From Pseudomonas wuhanensis (GTDB lineage Bacteria > Pseudomonadota > Gammaproteobacteria > Pseudomonadales > Pseudomonadaceae): DNA of 64,000 nucleotides. Under the pieces are notes generated by a model, which searched no databases, was not told where the DNA came from, and saw only the letters and a program-made list of their open reading frames with translations. The translations under genes were made by a program, and so were the position numbers. Below are positions 37,400 to 46,743 of this stretch, one piece after another. The DNA is taken from positions 186,001-250,000 of the forward strand of contig NZ_CP117430.1 in NCBI RefSeq assembly GCF_030687395.1. The letters are read 5' to 3'. Positions within the stretch are counted from its first letter, which is position 1; each line of letters starts with the position of its first letter.

Positions 37400-37496
37400 G
37401 GCGGCAGACTTCTAGTCGGTCATTTGAAAAAAACCGGCGCTGGCTGACAGCGTGAACCGCCAACAGCGCCGGGAGAGGGATCTTTCTGGCTGAGCG

Positions 37497-37850
37497 TTAT
37501 GGCAGCGCGGCAACAACCGACAGCTCGACCAGGATTTGCGGTTCGCACAGCTTCGATTCGACCGTCGCGCGAGCCGGGGCGACGCCTTTTGGCAGCCACT
37601 GGTCCCACACCGAATTCATGCCTGCGAAGTGCGCATCGATGTCTTTCAGGTAAATCGTCACCGACAGCAGACGGTTCTTGTCGGTCCCGGCCAGATCCAG
37701 CAAGCGCTCGATGTTGGCGAGGGTTTCACGGGTCTGCTGTTCAATCCCGGCGCTCATGTCATCGCCGACCTGCCCTGCCAGATACACGGTACTGTTGTGG
37801 ACAACGATCTGGCTCATACGCTCATTGGTGAGCTGGCGCTGGATTGACAT
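37497..37850 (-). CDS. RidA family protein of the dad operon
   Basis: 117 aa from the ATG at 37850 ([19 protein letters not shown]); a 30-bp longer start is possible. It has the Rid fold with the conserved Arg in PARATVES and [11 protein letters not shown]. Its first 29 bp overlap the dadA end, so the two are coupled. A likely role is to hydrolyse the imine released by DadA during D-amino acid oxidation. More divergent than the ridA at 11755. Confidence 0.9.
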   Translation of the reverse strand: MSIQRQLTNERMSQIVVHNSTVYLAGQVGDDMSAGIEQQTRETLANIERLLDLAGTDKNRLLSVTIYLKDIDAHFAGMNSVWDQWLPKGVAPARATVESKLCEPQILVELSVVAALP

Positions 37851-39126
37851 GTTTTGCGGACTCCTGAAATTTGTTGCCATAACGGGAAATATCGAGGCCT
37901 TCGGCGCTGATCTGTGGCGTTCTTTTCGCCATCAGGTCAGCCAGCAAACGACCGGAGCCACAGGCCATGGTCCAGCCGAGTGTGCCGTGGCCCGTGTTCA
38001 AGAACAGGTTTTTGAATGGCGTGGCACCGACAATCGGCGTGCCATCCGGGGTGGTCGGACGCAGGCCGGTCCAGAAACTCGCCTCGGCGAGATTGCCGCC
38101 CTGAGGATAAAGGTCGTTGACGATCATCTCCAGGGTTTCGCGTCGACGCGGGTTCAACGACAGGTCAAAACCGGCTATTTCCGCCATGCCACCAACGCGG
38201 ATGCGGTTGTCGAAACGAGTGATCGCGACCTTGTAGGTCTCGTCGAGAATGGTCGACGTCGGGGCCATCGCCGGGTTGATGATCGGCACGGTCAGCGAGT
38301 AACCCTTGAGTGGGTACACCGGGGCCTTAATGCCCAACGGCTTGAGCAATTGCGGCGAGTAACTGCCCAGCGCCAGCACGTAGCGGTCGGCGGTTTCCAG
38401 CTTGCCGTCGATCCACACGCCGTTGATGCGATCACCGGCGAAGTCGAGGCGCTGAATGTCCTGGCCGAAACGGAATTCCACACCCAGTTTCGTAGCCATT
38501 TCGGCCAGGCGGGTGGTGAATATCTGGCAGTCGCCGGTCTGGTCGTTTGGCAGGCGCAAGGCACCGGCGAGGATGTCGGTGACACTGGCCAGGGCCGGTT
38601 CGACCCGGGCAATACCGGCGCGATCGAGCAGTTCGAACGGCACGCCGGACTCTTTCAGCACGGCGATGTCTTTGGCGGCGCCATCGAGCTGCGCCTGGGT
38701 GCGGAACAGTTGGGTAGTTCCGAGGCTGCGGCCTTCGTAGGCAATGCCGGTTTCGGCGCGTAATTCGTCGAGGCAGTCACGGCTGTACTCTGACAGGCGC
38801 ACCATGCGCTCCTTGTTCACCGCGTAACGACTGGCGGTGCAGTTGCGCAACATCTGCGCCATCCACAGGTATTGGTCGATGTCGGCGGTGGCCTTGATCG
38901 CCAATGGCGCGTGACGCTGCAACAGCCACTTGATGGCTTTGAGCGGCACGCCCGGCGCGGCCCACGGCGAGGCATAACCCGGCGAAACCTGCCCGGCGTT
39001 GGCGAAACTGGTTTCCATGGCCGGCGCTGGCTGACGGTCCACGACCGTCACTTCAAAGCCGGCTCGTGCCAGATAATAGGCACTGGCGGTACCGATGACG
39101 CCGCTACCCAAGACCAGAACGCGCAT
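37822..39126 (-). CDS. dadA: D-amino acid dehydrogenase, small subunit DadA
   Basis: 434 aa from the ATG at 39126 ([31 protein letters not shown]), a perfect FAD-binding Rossmann start; the upstream MRDMK start is not needed. Middle motifs [24 protein letters not shown] and C-terminal [30 protein letters not shown]. It oxidises D-alanine and other D-amino acids to ketoacids and passes electrons to the respiratory chain. Divergent from dadR, which activates it in response to L-alanine. Confidence 0.97.
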   Translation of the reverse strand: MRVLVLGSGVIGTASAYYLARAGFEVTVVDRQPAPAMETSFANAGQVSPGYASPWAAPGVPLKAIKWLLQRHAPLAIKATADIDQYLWMAQMLRNCTASRYAVNKERMVRLSEYSRDCLDELRAETGIAYEGRSLGTTQLFRTQAQLDGAAKDIAVLKESGVPFELLDRAGIARVEPALASVTDILAGALRLPNDQTGDCQIFTTRLAEMATKLGVEFRFGQDIQRLDFAGDRINGVWIDGKLETADRYVLALGSYSPQLLKPLGIKAPVYPLKGYSLTVPIINPAMAPTSTILDETYKVAITRFDNRIRVGGMAEIAGFDLSLNPRRRETLEMIVNDLYPQGGNLAEASFWTGLRPTTPDGTPIVGATPFKNLFLNTGHGTLGWTMACGSGRLLADLMAKRTPQISAEGLDISRYGNKFQESAKHVNPAPAHQ

Positions 39127-39282
39127 TTTCATATCCCTCATCGCGGCTTACCGCTGACGTTTATTGTGCAGACCGAAGATGTGGGCAGTTTAAAAAAGAT
39201 TAGCCAGTGCTTTTCACTATATAAGTGCCTATATTTGGCGACAATTCTCGGCAAAAACCCTTTTCACGGAGGCGCATCCCCT

Positions 39283-39771
39283 ATGCGGACCAACACACAG
39301 ACCAAACGTGAGCTGGACAAGATCGACCGCAACATCCTGCGGATCCTGCAAGCGGACGGGCGCATTTCCTTCACCGAACTGGGGGAAAAGGTCGGCCTCT
39401 CCACCACGCCCTGCACCGAGCGGGTACGGCGCCTGGAGCGCGAAGGGATCATCATGGGCTATAACGCCCGCCTGAACCCGCAGCACCTCAAGGGTAGCCT
39501 GCTGGTGTTCGTCGAGATCAGCCTCGACTACAAATCCGGCGATACTTTCGAAGAGTTCCGACGCGCGGTGCTGAAACTGCCCCACGTACTGGAATGCCAT
39601 TTGGTGTCAGGGGACTTCGATTACCTGGTGAAAGCACGGATTTCCGAGATGGCCTCGTACCGCAAGCTGCTGGGCGACATCCTGCTCAAGCTGCCGCATG
39701 TGCGCGAATCCAAGAGCTATATCGTGATGGAAGAAGTGAAAGAGAGCTTGAACCTGCCGATTCCGGATTGA
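39283..39771 (+). CDS. dadR: Lrp/AsnC-type regulator DadR
   Basis: 162 aa from the ATG at 39283 with ACGGAGG upstream. HTH about 12-60 (LDKIDRNILRILQADGRISFTELGEKVGLSTTPCTERVRRLE), then the RAM ligand domain about 75-155. Divergent from dadA across 156 bp, which should hold its binding sites. Activates dadAX in the presence of L-alanine. Sequence is Lrp-like; assignment to DadR comes from position. Confidence 0.93.
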   Translation: MRTNTQTKRELDKIDRNILRILQADGRISFTELGEKVGLSTTPCTERVRRLEREGIIMGYNARLNPQHLKGSLLVFVEISLDYKSGDTFEEFRRAVLKLPHVLECHLVSGDFDYLVKARISEMASYRKLLGDILLKLPHVRESKSYIVMEEVKESLNLPIPD

Positions 39772-39793
39772 GGCTTTGTGGTGCATGTCCGGG

Positions 39794-39865
39794 CCCCATC
39801 GCGGGCAAGCCCGCTCCCACAGGTGTTGCGCCGATCTTGTGGGAGCGGGCTTGCCCGCGATGGGG
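39794..39865. repeat. REP inverted pair
   Basis: CCCCATCGCGGGCAAGCCCG and the matching inverse around a short spacer, after dadR. Confidence 0.8.
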
Positions 39866-39895
39866 TCGACTCAGTGAGTCTGACTTACGCAACAG

Positions 39896-40249
39896 TCAGA
39901 CCAACACCTGTCGGGTAGAAGCCATGTACTCATGAATCTGCTTCTCGACCCGCGGATGGATCAGTTCCACCGGTCGCCGCCCGTTGGGGCATGGCAACGT
40001 CTTGGTGGTGCCGAACAGCCGACAGATCAACGGTCGTTCGTCATATACCGTGCAGCCGTTGGGGCCCAGATGGACGCAGTTGAGTTCATCCATCGCCGCA
40101 TCCTGCTCGGCCCGGGTCTTGCGCGGCAGGCGGGACATTTCTTCGGGCGAGGTGGTCACCGGCCCACAGCAGTCATGGCAGCCGGGCACGCACTCGAAAG
40201 AGGGAATCTGCTGGCGCAGCGTGCGAATTTTCTGACTGTTGCAACTCAT
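39896..40249 (-). CDS. YkgJ family cysteine cluster protein
   Basis: 117 aa. Cys pattern of the YkgJ/CxxCxxCC family: FECVPGCHDCCGPV near residues 19-30, then CVHLGPNGCTVYDERPLICRLFG near 58-79 and a final Cys in LPCPNG. Eight conserved Cys probably bind zinc or an iron-sulphur cluster. Cytoplasmic, function unknown. Divergent from the FAD oxidoreductase gene. Confidence 0.88.
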   Translation of the reverse strand: MSCNSQKIRTLRQQIPSFECVPGCHDCCGPVTTSPEEMSRLPRKTRAEQDAAMDELNCVHLGPNGCTVYDERPLICRLFGTTKTLPCPNGRRPVELIHPRVEKQIHEYMASTRQVLV

Positions 40250-40397
40250 CGAAGCGGTGACCGAATGCGAAATAGACCGGGATTCTGACGCAAAAACCCC
40301 GATCCAGACAGCATCGACCGACCGGTGTTGCCCGGGTCCGAAGCGGCGGCTTATGCTCCGTCAACTTTTTCAAACACACGAACTCAGGATGACGCAC

Positions 40398-41711
40398 ATG
40401 AACGCCCCCGTTCAGCAACCTGCCCCGAGCCATCAACACGCGGCCTCTTATTACGCCGCCAGCAGCCTGCCGCAGCCCGATCTTGCGGTGCTCACAGGTG
40501 AGCTGGTTGCGGACGTGTGCGTGGTGGGAGGCGGGTTCTCCGGGCTGAACACCGCCCTCGAATTGGCCGAGCGAGGCTTGCGCGTGGTGTTGCTGGAAGC
40601 GCACAAGATTGGTTGGGGCGCCAGCGGACGCAATGGCGGGCAATTGATTCGCGGCGTCGGACATGGCCTCGACCAGTTCGCCAACGTGATCGGCGTCGAC
40701 GGTGTGCGTCAGATGAAACTGATGGGCCTGGAAGCGGTGGAAATCGTCCGACAGCGGATCGAGCGTTTTCAGATCCCTTGCGACCTGACCTGGGGCTACT
40801 GCGACCTCGCCAACAAAGCTCACGACCTGGAAGGCTTCGCCGAAGACGCCACCGAGCTGCGCAGCCTCGGTTACCGTTACGAAACCCGTTTGCTGCAAGC
40901 CAATGAAATGCACAGCGTGGTGGGTTCCGATCGCTATGTCGGTGGCTTGATCGACATGGGCTCCGGGCATCTGCACCCCTTGAACCTGGCACTCGGCGAA
41001 GCGGCCGCCGCCCGGCAATTGGGCGCGAAGCTATTTGAGCAATCGGCAGTGACCCGTATTGATTACGGCCCCGAGGTCAAGGTACACACCGCCCAGGGCT
41101 CGGTTCGCGCGAAGACGCTGGTACTGGGTTGCAACGCCTACCTCAACGATCTCAATCCGCAACTCGGCGGCAAGGTGCTGCCCGCCGGCAGTTACATCAT
41201 CGCCACGCAACCCTTGAGCGAAGAACAGGCCCACGCGCTGTTGCCGCAAAACATGGCGGTCTGCGATCAACGGGTGGCGCTGGATTACTACCGACTCTCG
41301 GCGGACCGACGCTTGCTGTTCGGCGGCGCCTGCCATTATTCAGGACGCGACCCGAAAGACATCGCCACGTACATGCGACCGAAGATGCTGGCGGTGTTCC
41401 CACAACTGGCCGGGGTGAAAATCGACTATCAATGGGGTGGGATGATTGGCATCGGCGCCAATCGCCTGCCGCAGATCGGCCGGCTCAAGGAACAGCCGAA
41501 TGTGTATTACGCCCAGGCCTATTCCGGCCATGGGGTGAACGCCACGCATCTGGCGGGCAAGTTGTTGGCTGAGGCCATCAGCGGTCAGCAGAGTGGAGGG
41601 TTCGATCTGTTTGCCAAGGTGCCGCATATCACGTTCCCCGGCGGCAAACATTTGCGTTCGCCGTTGTTGGCGTTGGGGATGCTTTGGCATCGGATGAAGG
41701 AGTTGGTCTGA
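40398..41711 (+). CDS. FAD-dependent oxidoreductase (PuuB/PauB-like)
   Basis: 437 aa from the ATG at 40398, with AGGA 8 bp upstream; an ATG at 40389 is too close to that site. DAO-type Rossmann motif VCVVGGGFSGLNTALELAERG at about 35-55, FAD loop GASGRNGGQLIRG, substrate domain, and C-terminal YAQAYSGHGVNATHLAGKLLAEA. The close kin oxidise gamma-glutamyl-polyamines, producing aldehydes, H2O2 and ammonia. In this chromosome the KauB-type aldehyde dehydrogenase (46744-48237) and pauR are near, as in the PAO1 polyamine region. Exact substrate unresolved. Confidence 0.86.
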   Translation: MNAPVQQPAPSHQHAASYYAASSLPQPDLAVLTGELVADVCVVGGGFSGLNTALELAERGLRVVLLEAHKIGWGASGRNGGQLIRGVGHGLDQFANVIGVDGVRQMKLMGLEAVEIVRQRIERFQIPCDLTWGYCDLANKAHDLEGFAEDATELRSLGYRYETRLLQANEMHSVVGSDRYVGGLIDMGSGHLHPLNLALGEAAAARQLGAKLFEQSAVTRIDYGPEVKVHTAQGSVRAKTLVLGCNAYLNDLNPQLGGKVLPAGSYIIATQPLSEEQAHALLPQNMAVCDQRVALDYYRLSADRRLLFGGACHYSGRDPKDIATYMRPKMLAVFPQLAGVKIDYQWGGMIGIGANRLPQIGRLKEQPNVYYAQAYSGHGVNATHLAGKLLAEAISGQQSGGFDLFAKVPHITFPGGKHLRSPLLALGMLWHRMKELV

Positions 41712-41728
41712 TCGGTTAGTTGGCGTTC

Positions 41729-41841
41729 TTACGGGCCTCATCGCGGGCAAGCCCGCTCCCACAATGGTCGCTGGTATTCACAAGAATTGTGTTCACCGCC
41801 AATCCCTGTGGGAGCGGGCTTGCCCGCGATGAGGCCCGTAA
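41729..41841. repeat. Long REP inverted pair
   Basis: Arms extend beyond the REP core: TTACGGGCCTCATCGCGGGC on the left is inverted exactly at the right end. About 113 bp in all, after the oxidoreductase. Confidence 0.82.
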
Positions 41842-41855
41842 GAGCGCCCTGGAAC

Positions 41856-42101
41856 TCAAATCCGCCAAAACGATTTAAGCCCCTCCTCCAACGCCTGCTC
41901 CCGACTCAGCCCTACATCCCTCAACTGCTCCGGTGTCAGCGTCAGCAACGCCTTGCGCGTGTGCAGACGATGCCAGAACAGGCCCCAGCGACCCAGGCCA
42001 GACGGTGCGTTGCGCATGACCGCCTCGCGTGCGCCGTTTTTTTGCCCTGCCGCCAGTTCCTGACTGTGTAACGTCAGCCGCACATCGCTCAAGCCGTTCA
42101 T
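41856..42101 (-). CDS. DUF1127 domain protein
   Basis: 81 aa. The C-terminal part (about 40-72: HRLHTRKALLTLTPEQLRDVGLSREQALEE) is the DUF1127/YjiS motif. Such small arginine-rich proteins have been linked to RNA turnover and metabolic regulation in other bacteria. Divergent from the MocR gene next door, so one may regulate the other. Confidence 0.82.
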   Translation of the reverse strand: MNGLSDVRLTLHSQELAAGQKNGAREAVMRNAPSGLGRWGLFWHRLHTRKALLTLTPEQLRDVGLSREQALEEGLKSFWRI

Positions 42102-42280
42102 TTTCGTCGCTCCTGTTTACTTGGGTAGCCAGAGCTTTCATGATGCGCGGACGGCAAAAAGCATTACAGATTCAACGATGGTGTATTAATTCCATACAGA
42201 TTTTCCGTTTCAGCCTCTGAATCACATATTTTTGCCCCATCTGTACTGGTTAACCCAATCACCCATACCGAGACTGCGTC

Positions 42281-43702
42281 ATGACCCTTTACGTCAACCT
42301 CGCCGAATTGCTCGGCACGCGTATCGAACAGGGCTTCTATCGCCCCGGCGACCGGTTGCCCTCGGTGCGGGCGCTGAGTGTCGAACACGGGGTCAGCCTG
42401 AGCACAGTGCAGCAGGCCTATCGAGTGCTGGAAGACGTTGGTCTGGCGATGCCCAAACCCAAGTCCGGCTACTTCGTGCCCGTGAGTCGCGAACTGCCAG
42501 AGTTGCCAGTGGTTGGCCGGCCGGCCCAGCGACCGGTGGATATTTCGCAGTGGGATCAGGTGCTGGAACTGATCCGCGCCGTACCGCGCAAGGACGTCGT
42601 GCAACTGGGTCGCGGCATGCCGGACATCACCACGCCGACCATGAAACCGCTGCTGCGCAACCTGGCGCGAATCAGCCGTCGTCAGGACATGCCCGGCCTG
42701 TATTACGACAACATCTACGGCACCCTTGAATTGCGTGAGCAAATCGCTCGCCTGATGCTCGATTCCGGCTGCCAGTTGAGCGCCAACGATCTGGTGGTCA
42801 CTACCGGTTGCCATGAAGCGCTGTCCACCAGCATCCGCGCCATCTGCGAGCCGGGTGATATCGTCGCCGTGGATTCGCCAAGCTTTCACGGCGCCATGCA
42901 GACGCTCAAGGGCCTGGGCATGAAAGCCCTGGAAATCCCCACCGACCCGCTCACCGGCATCAGCCTCGATGCTTTGGAACTGGCGTTGGAGCAATGGCCG
43001 ATCAAAGCCATACAGTTGACCCCCAACTGCAACAACCCGCTGGGCTACATCATGCCGGAGTCGCGCAAACGTGCGCTGTTGACGCTCGCACAGCGTTTCG
43101 ACGTGGCGATTATCGAGGACGATGTGTATGGCGAGCTGGCCTACACCTACCCGCGCCCGCGCACGATCAAATCCTTCGACGAAGACGGCCGCGTCCTGCT
43201 CTGCAGTTCTTTTTCCAAGACCCTGGCACCGGGCCTGCGCATTGGTTGGGTCGCACCGGGCCGTTATCTGGAACGGGTGCTGCACATGAAGTACATCAGC
43301 ACCGGCTCCACCGCGCCGCAACCGCAAATTGCGATTGCCGAATTTCTCAAGGCCGGGCACTTCGAACCACATTTGCGGCGGATGCGCACGCAATACCAGC
43401 GCAATCGCGACGCGATGATCGACTGGGTGACCCGCTATTTCCCCGTCGGCACCCGAGCCAGCCGTCCGCAAGGCAGCTTCATGCTGTGGGTTGAACTGCC
43501 GGAGGGCTTCGACACCCTGAAACTCAATCGGGCGCTGCATGATCAAGGCGTACAGATTGCTGTCGGCAGTATCTTTTCCGCCTCGGGCAAGTACCGCAAT
43601 TGCCTGCGGATGAACTACGCTGCCAAAACAACCCCGCAGATCGAAGAAGCAGTACGAAAGGTCGGTGCGACAGCGATCAAACTGCTGGCGGAAACCGACT
43701 GA
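42281..43702 (+). CDS. MocR-type GntR regulator with aminotransferase domain
   Basis: 473 aa. GntR winged helix about 1-75 (LYVNLAELLGTRIEQGFYRPGDRLPSVRALS) fused to a fold-type I aminotransferase domain (about 110-465). The PLP Lys is in SSFSKTLAPGLRIGW, with the NCNNPLGY and IIEDDVYGEL motifs. MocR proteins sense PLP-amino acid adducts and control metabolism genes. Divergent from DUF1127. The target is unknown. Confidence 0.92.
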   Translation: MTLYVNLAELLGTRIEQGFYRPGDRLPSVRALSVEHGVSLSTVQQAYRVLEDVGLAMPKPKSGYFVPVSRELPELPVVGRPAQRPVDISQWDQVLELIRAVPRKDVVQLGRGMPDITTPTMKPLLRNLARISRRQDMPGLYYDNIYGTLELREQIARLMLDSGCQLSANDLVVTTGCHEALSTSIRAICEPGDIVAVDSPSFHGAMQTLKGLGMKALEIPTDPLTGISLDALELALEQWPIKAIQLTPNCNNPLGYIMPESRKRALLTLAQRFDVAIIEDDVYGELAYTYPRPRTIKSFDEDGRVLLCSSFSKTLAPGLRIGWVAPGRYLERVLHMKYISTGSTAPQPQIAIAEFLKAGHFEPHLRRMRTQYQRNRDAMIDWVTRYFPVGTRASRPQGSFMLWVELPEGFDTLKLNRALHDQGVQIAVGSIFSASGKYRNCLRMNYAAKTTPQIEEAVRKVGATAIKLLAETD

Positions 43703-43758
43703 CCTTTCTTCGGGGTGCGGCGTCCATATGCTAACCGCCACCACCCGGAATACGCTCC

Positions 43759-45339
43759 GTGAGAATCAGACAGCCCCTGCTTGCTCTTCTGTTACTCGCC
43801 TCGTTCCTGGGTGGCTGTACAACACTCAATGTCCCTCGCGAACCGAGTCAGGCCCTGCCGGCGGCCAATTCGGCGTTCGGCCGTTCGATCCAGGCACAGG
43901 CTGCCCCCCATCAGGGCCAATCGGGCTTTCGCCTGCTCTCCGATAGCGCCGAGGCCTTCACCGTTCGTGCCGAGCTGATTCGCAACGCCCAAAGCAGCCT
44001 CGATCTGCAGTACTACATCGTCCATGACGGCATCAGCACACGAATACTGGTGAGCGAGCTGCTCAAGGCCGCCGACCGCGGCGTGCGGGTGCGGATTCTG
44101 CTCGACGACACCACCAGCGATGGTCTGGACCGGATCATCGCGACTCTCGCCGCGCATCCGAAGATTCAGATCCGCGTATTCAATCCGCTGCACCTGGGCC
44201 GCAGCACCGTCGTTACGCGAACCATGGGCCGGTTCTTCAACCTGTCGCAGCAACATCGGCGCATGCATAACAAACTGTGGGTCGCGGACAACAGCGCGGC
44301 GATCGTTGGCGGGCGCAACCTGGGGGACGAATATTTCGATGCCGAACCCAACCTCAATTTCACCGACATCGACATGCTCAGTGTCGGCCCGGTTGCAGAG
44401 CAGTTGGGGCACAGCTTCGACCAGTACTGGAACAGCGCCTTGAGCAAGCCGATCGAGCAGTTTCTCTCGACCAAGCCGACAGCCAGGGATCTGAAAAACA
44501 CCCGGACCCGACTGGACGAATCCCTGGAGGAAACGCGCAAACAGAATCACGCGCTCTATCAACAGCTGATGGCCTACACCACTCACCCGCGCCTGGATGT
44601 CTGGCGCCGGGAACTGATCTGGGCGTGGAACCAGGCGCTGTGGGACGCACCGAGCAAGGTACTGTCCAAGGGCGAGCCGGCTCCGCACTTGCAACTGACC
44701 ACCCAGTTGGCGCCCGAGCTCAATGGGGTCAGCAAGGAGCTGATCATGGTCTCGGCTTACATCGTGCCCGGCGAACCGGGGCTGGTGTACCTGACCGGTC
44801 GCGCCGATGCCGGCGTGTCGGTGAGTTTGCTGACCAACTCACTGGAAGCCACCGATGTACCGGCCACACATGGTGGTTACGCACCCTATCGCAAAGCCTT
44901 GCTGGAGCACGGCGTGCAACTGTTCGAATTACGCCGCCAGCCCGGCGACAACGGTGACAGCGGCAGCGGACCGAGACTGTTTCACAGCAGGAGCAGCTCC
45001 TACCAAAGCTCCGACTCCAGCCTGCACAGCAAGGCGATGATTTTCGACCGACAGAAAGCCTTCATCGGCTCGTTCAATTTCGACCCTCGCTCGGTACTGT
45101 GGAACACCGAAGTCGGGGTACTGGTGGACAACCCACAGCTCGCCGGGCGGGTGCGCGAACTGGCACTGGAGGGCATGGCGCCCGCCCTCAGCTATCAGGC
45201 CCGGCTGGAGAAGGGTCAGATCGTCTGGGTCACCGAAGATGACGGCAAGCAGCACACATTGACCAAAGAACCGGGAGGTTGGTGGCGACACTTCAATTCA
45301 TGGCTCAGCAGCATGGTTGGCCTAGAGAAGATGCTGTAG
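43759..45339 (+). CDS. Phospholipase D family lipoprotein
   Basis: 526 aa. Signal peptide with lipobox FLGGC (Cys at residue 20). Two PLD domains: the first HKD motif in HRRMHNKLWVADNSAAIVGG (about 172-190), the second in SLHSKAMIFDRQKAFIGSFN (about 420-440). Resembles cardiolipin synthase-like ClsC/YmdC proteins attached to the membrane. Probably acts on phospholipids in the periplasm. Transcribed 56 bp after the MocR gene, perhaps with it. Confidence 0.9.
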   Translation: MRIRQPLLALLLLASFLGGCTTLNVPREPSQALPAANSAFGRSIQAQAAPHQGQSGFRLLSDSAEAFTVRAELIRNAQSSLDLQYYIVHDGISTRILVSELLKAADRGVRVRILLDDTTSDGLDRIIATLAAHPKIQIRVFNPLHLGRSTVVTRTMGRFFNLSQQHRRMHNKLWVADNSAAIVGGRNLGDEYFDAEPNLNFTDIDMLSVGPVAEQLGHSFDQYWNSALSKPIEQFLSTKPTARDLKNTRTRLDESLEETRKQNHALYQQLMAYTTHPRLDVWRRELIWAWNQALWDAPSKVLSKGEPAPHLQLTTQLAPELNGVSKELIMVSAYIVPGEPGLVYLTGRADAGVSVSLLTNSLEATDVPATHGGYAPYRKALLEHGVQLFELRRQPGDNGDSGSGPRLFHSRSSSYQSSDSSLHSKAMIFDRQKAFIGSFNFDPRSVLWNTEVGVLVDNPQLAGRVRELALEGMAPALSYQARLEKGQIVWVTEDDGKQHTLTKEPGGWWRHFNSWLSSMVGLEKML

Positions 45340-45414
45340 TCAGGAGTCTGGTGATCAATTGTGGCGAGCTCTCTGACCACAGACAAGCCCTCTCACCACA
45401 GGTTTGTGCAGCGC

Positions 45415-46560
45415 TCAGGCCGGTTCGGCAACCGTGCCAAACGCCCCTTGCCGCGACACCAGAATCACCAGCCCCAACGCGCCCGCCGCCATCAGTAACG
45501 GCAAGGCATGCCCGCTGATCCACTGGCTTCCGGCACCGGCTGCCAAGGGCCCGATCAGGCAACCAATTCCCCATAGCTGTGCGATGTGGGCATTGGCCCG
45601 CACCAGCGCATCGTCGCGATAACGCTCGCCGATCAGGATCAGCGACAAGGTGAACAAACCGCCGGCACTGGCGCCAAACAACACCCAAAGCGGCCAGATC
45701 AGTAGCGTGTCGATCAGCAATGGAATCGCCAGGCTCGACAGCAACAAGAGCATCGCACAGCCGGTGAATAGCGTACGCCGCGACAAGCGATCAGCCAGCG
45801 CGCCAATCGGCAATTGCAGCAAGGCATCACCCACCACCACCGTGCTGACCATCGCCAAGGCGATTTCCGTGGTGAAGCCCTGACGCAGACAATAGACCGG
45901 CAGCAAAGTCAGGATCATCGCTTCGAACGCAGCGAACAGCGACACTGCCCAGGCAATTGCCGGCAAGCCGCGGCAGAAGGTCAACAAATCACCGAGGGTT
46001 ACGCTACAAGCTTCACTGGAGGGTGCGCCGCCGCGGCCCAGCAGCAGGAACGGTGACGTCATCAGCAAACCGACTCCGACCCAGAAGCCGTAATCGTGCT
46101 CGGTGCCCAACACACCCAACAGTAACGGCCCGGCCAGCTGACTCAGCGCATAGCTACTGCCATACAACGCCACCAGCCGACCGCGCCATTGCTCGACCAC
46201 CAGTTGGTTGATCCAGCTTTCGCCGAGGATGAAGACGAGGGTCAGGATCACCCCGATCATCAACCGCAGCGCCAGCCAGACCGGATAGCTCGGCCACACT
46301 GCCAGCAAGCCGATAGATACCGCACCGGCCCACAGACACAGGCGCATCAGATTGGCCGTTCCAAGACGGGCCGCGAGGTGGCTGGAGATTTTCGCCCCCA
46401 GCAATACCCCAATGGCCGGCATTGCCGCCATCACACCGATCGCGAACGAGCCGTAGCCCCAGCCTTCCAGGCGTAACGACACCAACGGCATGCTGACACC
46501 CAAGGCCAGGCCAACACTCAAGACAGACGCCAACACGGCGAAATAAGTCGCCCAACGCAT
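45415..46560 (-). CDS. MFS transporter (YcaD-like)
   Basis: 381 aa from the ATG at 46560 (MRWATYFAVLASVLSVGLALGVSMPLVSLRL). About 12 transmembrane helices; the loop between helices 2 and 3 has GAKISSHLAARLG and after helix 8 GALADRLSRRTL, both the MFS A-motif. Substrate unknown; resembles the YcaD/CynX-type group near the aldehyde dehydrogenase in PAO1. Convergent with the PLD gene. Confidence 0.88.
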   Translation of the reverse strand: MRWATYFAVLASVLSVGLALGVSMPLVSLRLEGWGYGSFAIGVMAAMPAIGVLLGAKISSHLAARLGTANLMRLCLWAGAVSIGLLAVWPSYPVWLALRLMIGVILTLVFILGESWINQLVVEQWRGRLVALYGSSYALSQLAGPLLLGVLGTEHDYGFWVGVGLLMTSPFLLLGRGGAPSSEACSVTLGDLLTFCRGLPAIAWAVSLFAAFEAMILTLLPVYCLRQGFTTEIALAMVSTVVVGDALLQLPIGALADRLSRRTLFTGCAMLLLLSSLAIPLLIDTLLIWPLWVLFGASAGGLFTLSLILIGERYRDDALVRANAHIAQLWGIGCLIGPLAAGAGSQWISGHALPLLMAAGALGLVILVSRQGAFGTVAEPA

Positions 46561-46601
46561 GTTCCACGCTCCTGTGGATATTTTATGTGCAGCGCAAAAC
46601 A

Positions 46602-46693
46602 CTGTGGGAGCGGGCTTGCCCGCGATGGCGTCTTAACATTCAACATAGAGGTTGGCTGTCAGATTGCTATCACGGGCAAGCCCGCTCCCACAG
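46602..46693. repeat. REP inverted pair
   Basis: CTGTGGGAGCGGGCTTGCCC and its inverse, between the MFS and aldehyde dehydrogenase genes. Confidence 0.8.
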
Positions 46694-46743
46694 GGGATCT
46701 GTGTCCTTCAGAGCCCGATGTTCAATCGGGCTCCCTTACTGAC

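Noticed and set aside
40239..40397. In-frame extension upstream of the FAD oxidoreductase
   Set aside because: It overlaps the start region of the divergent YkgJ gene and lacks a ribosome site; AGGA at 40386 serves the ATG at 40398.
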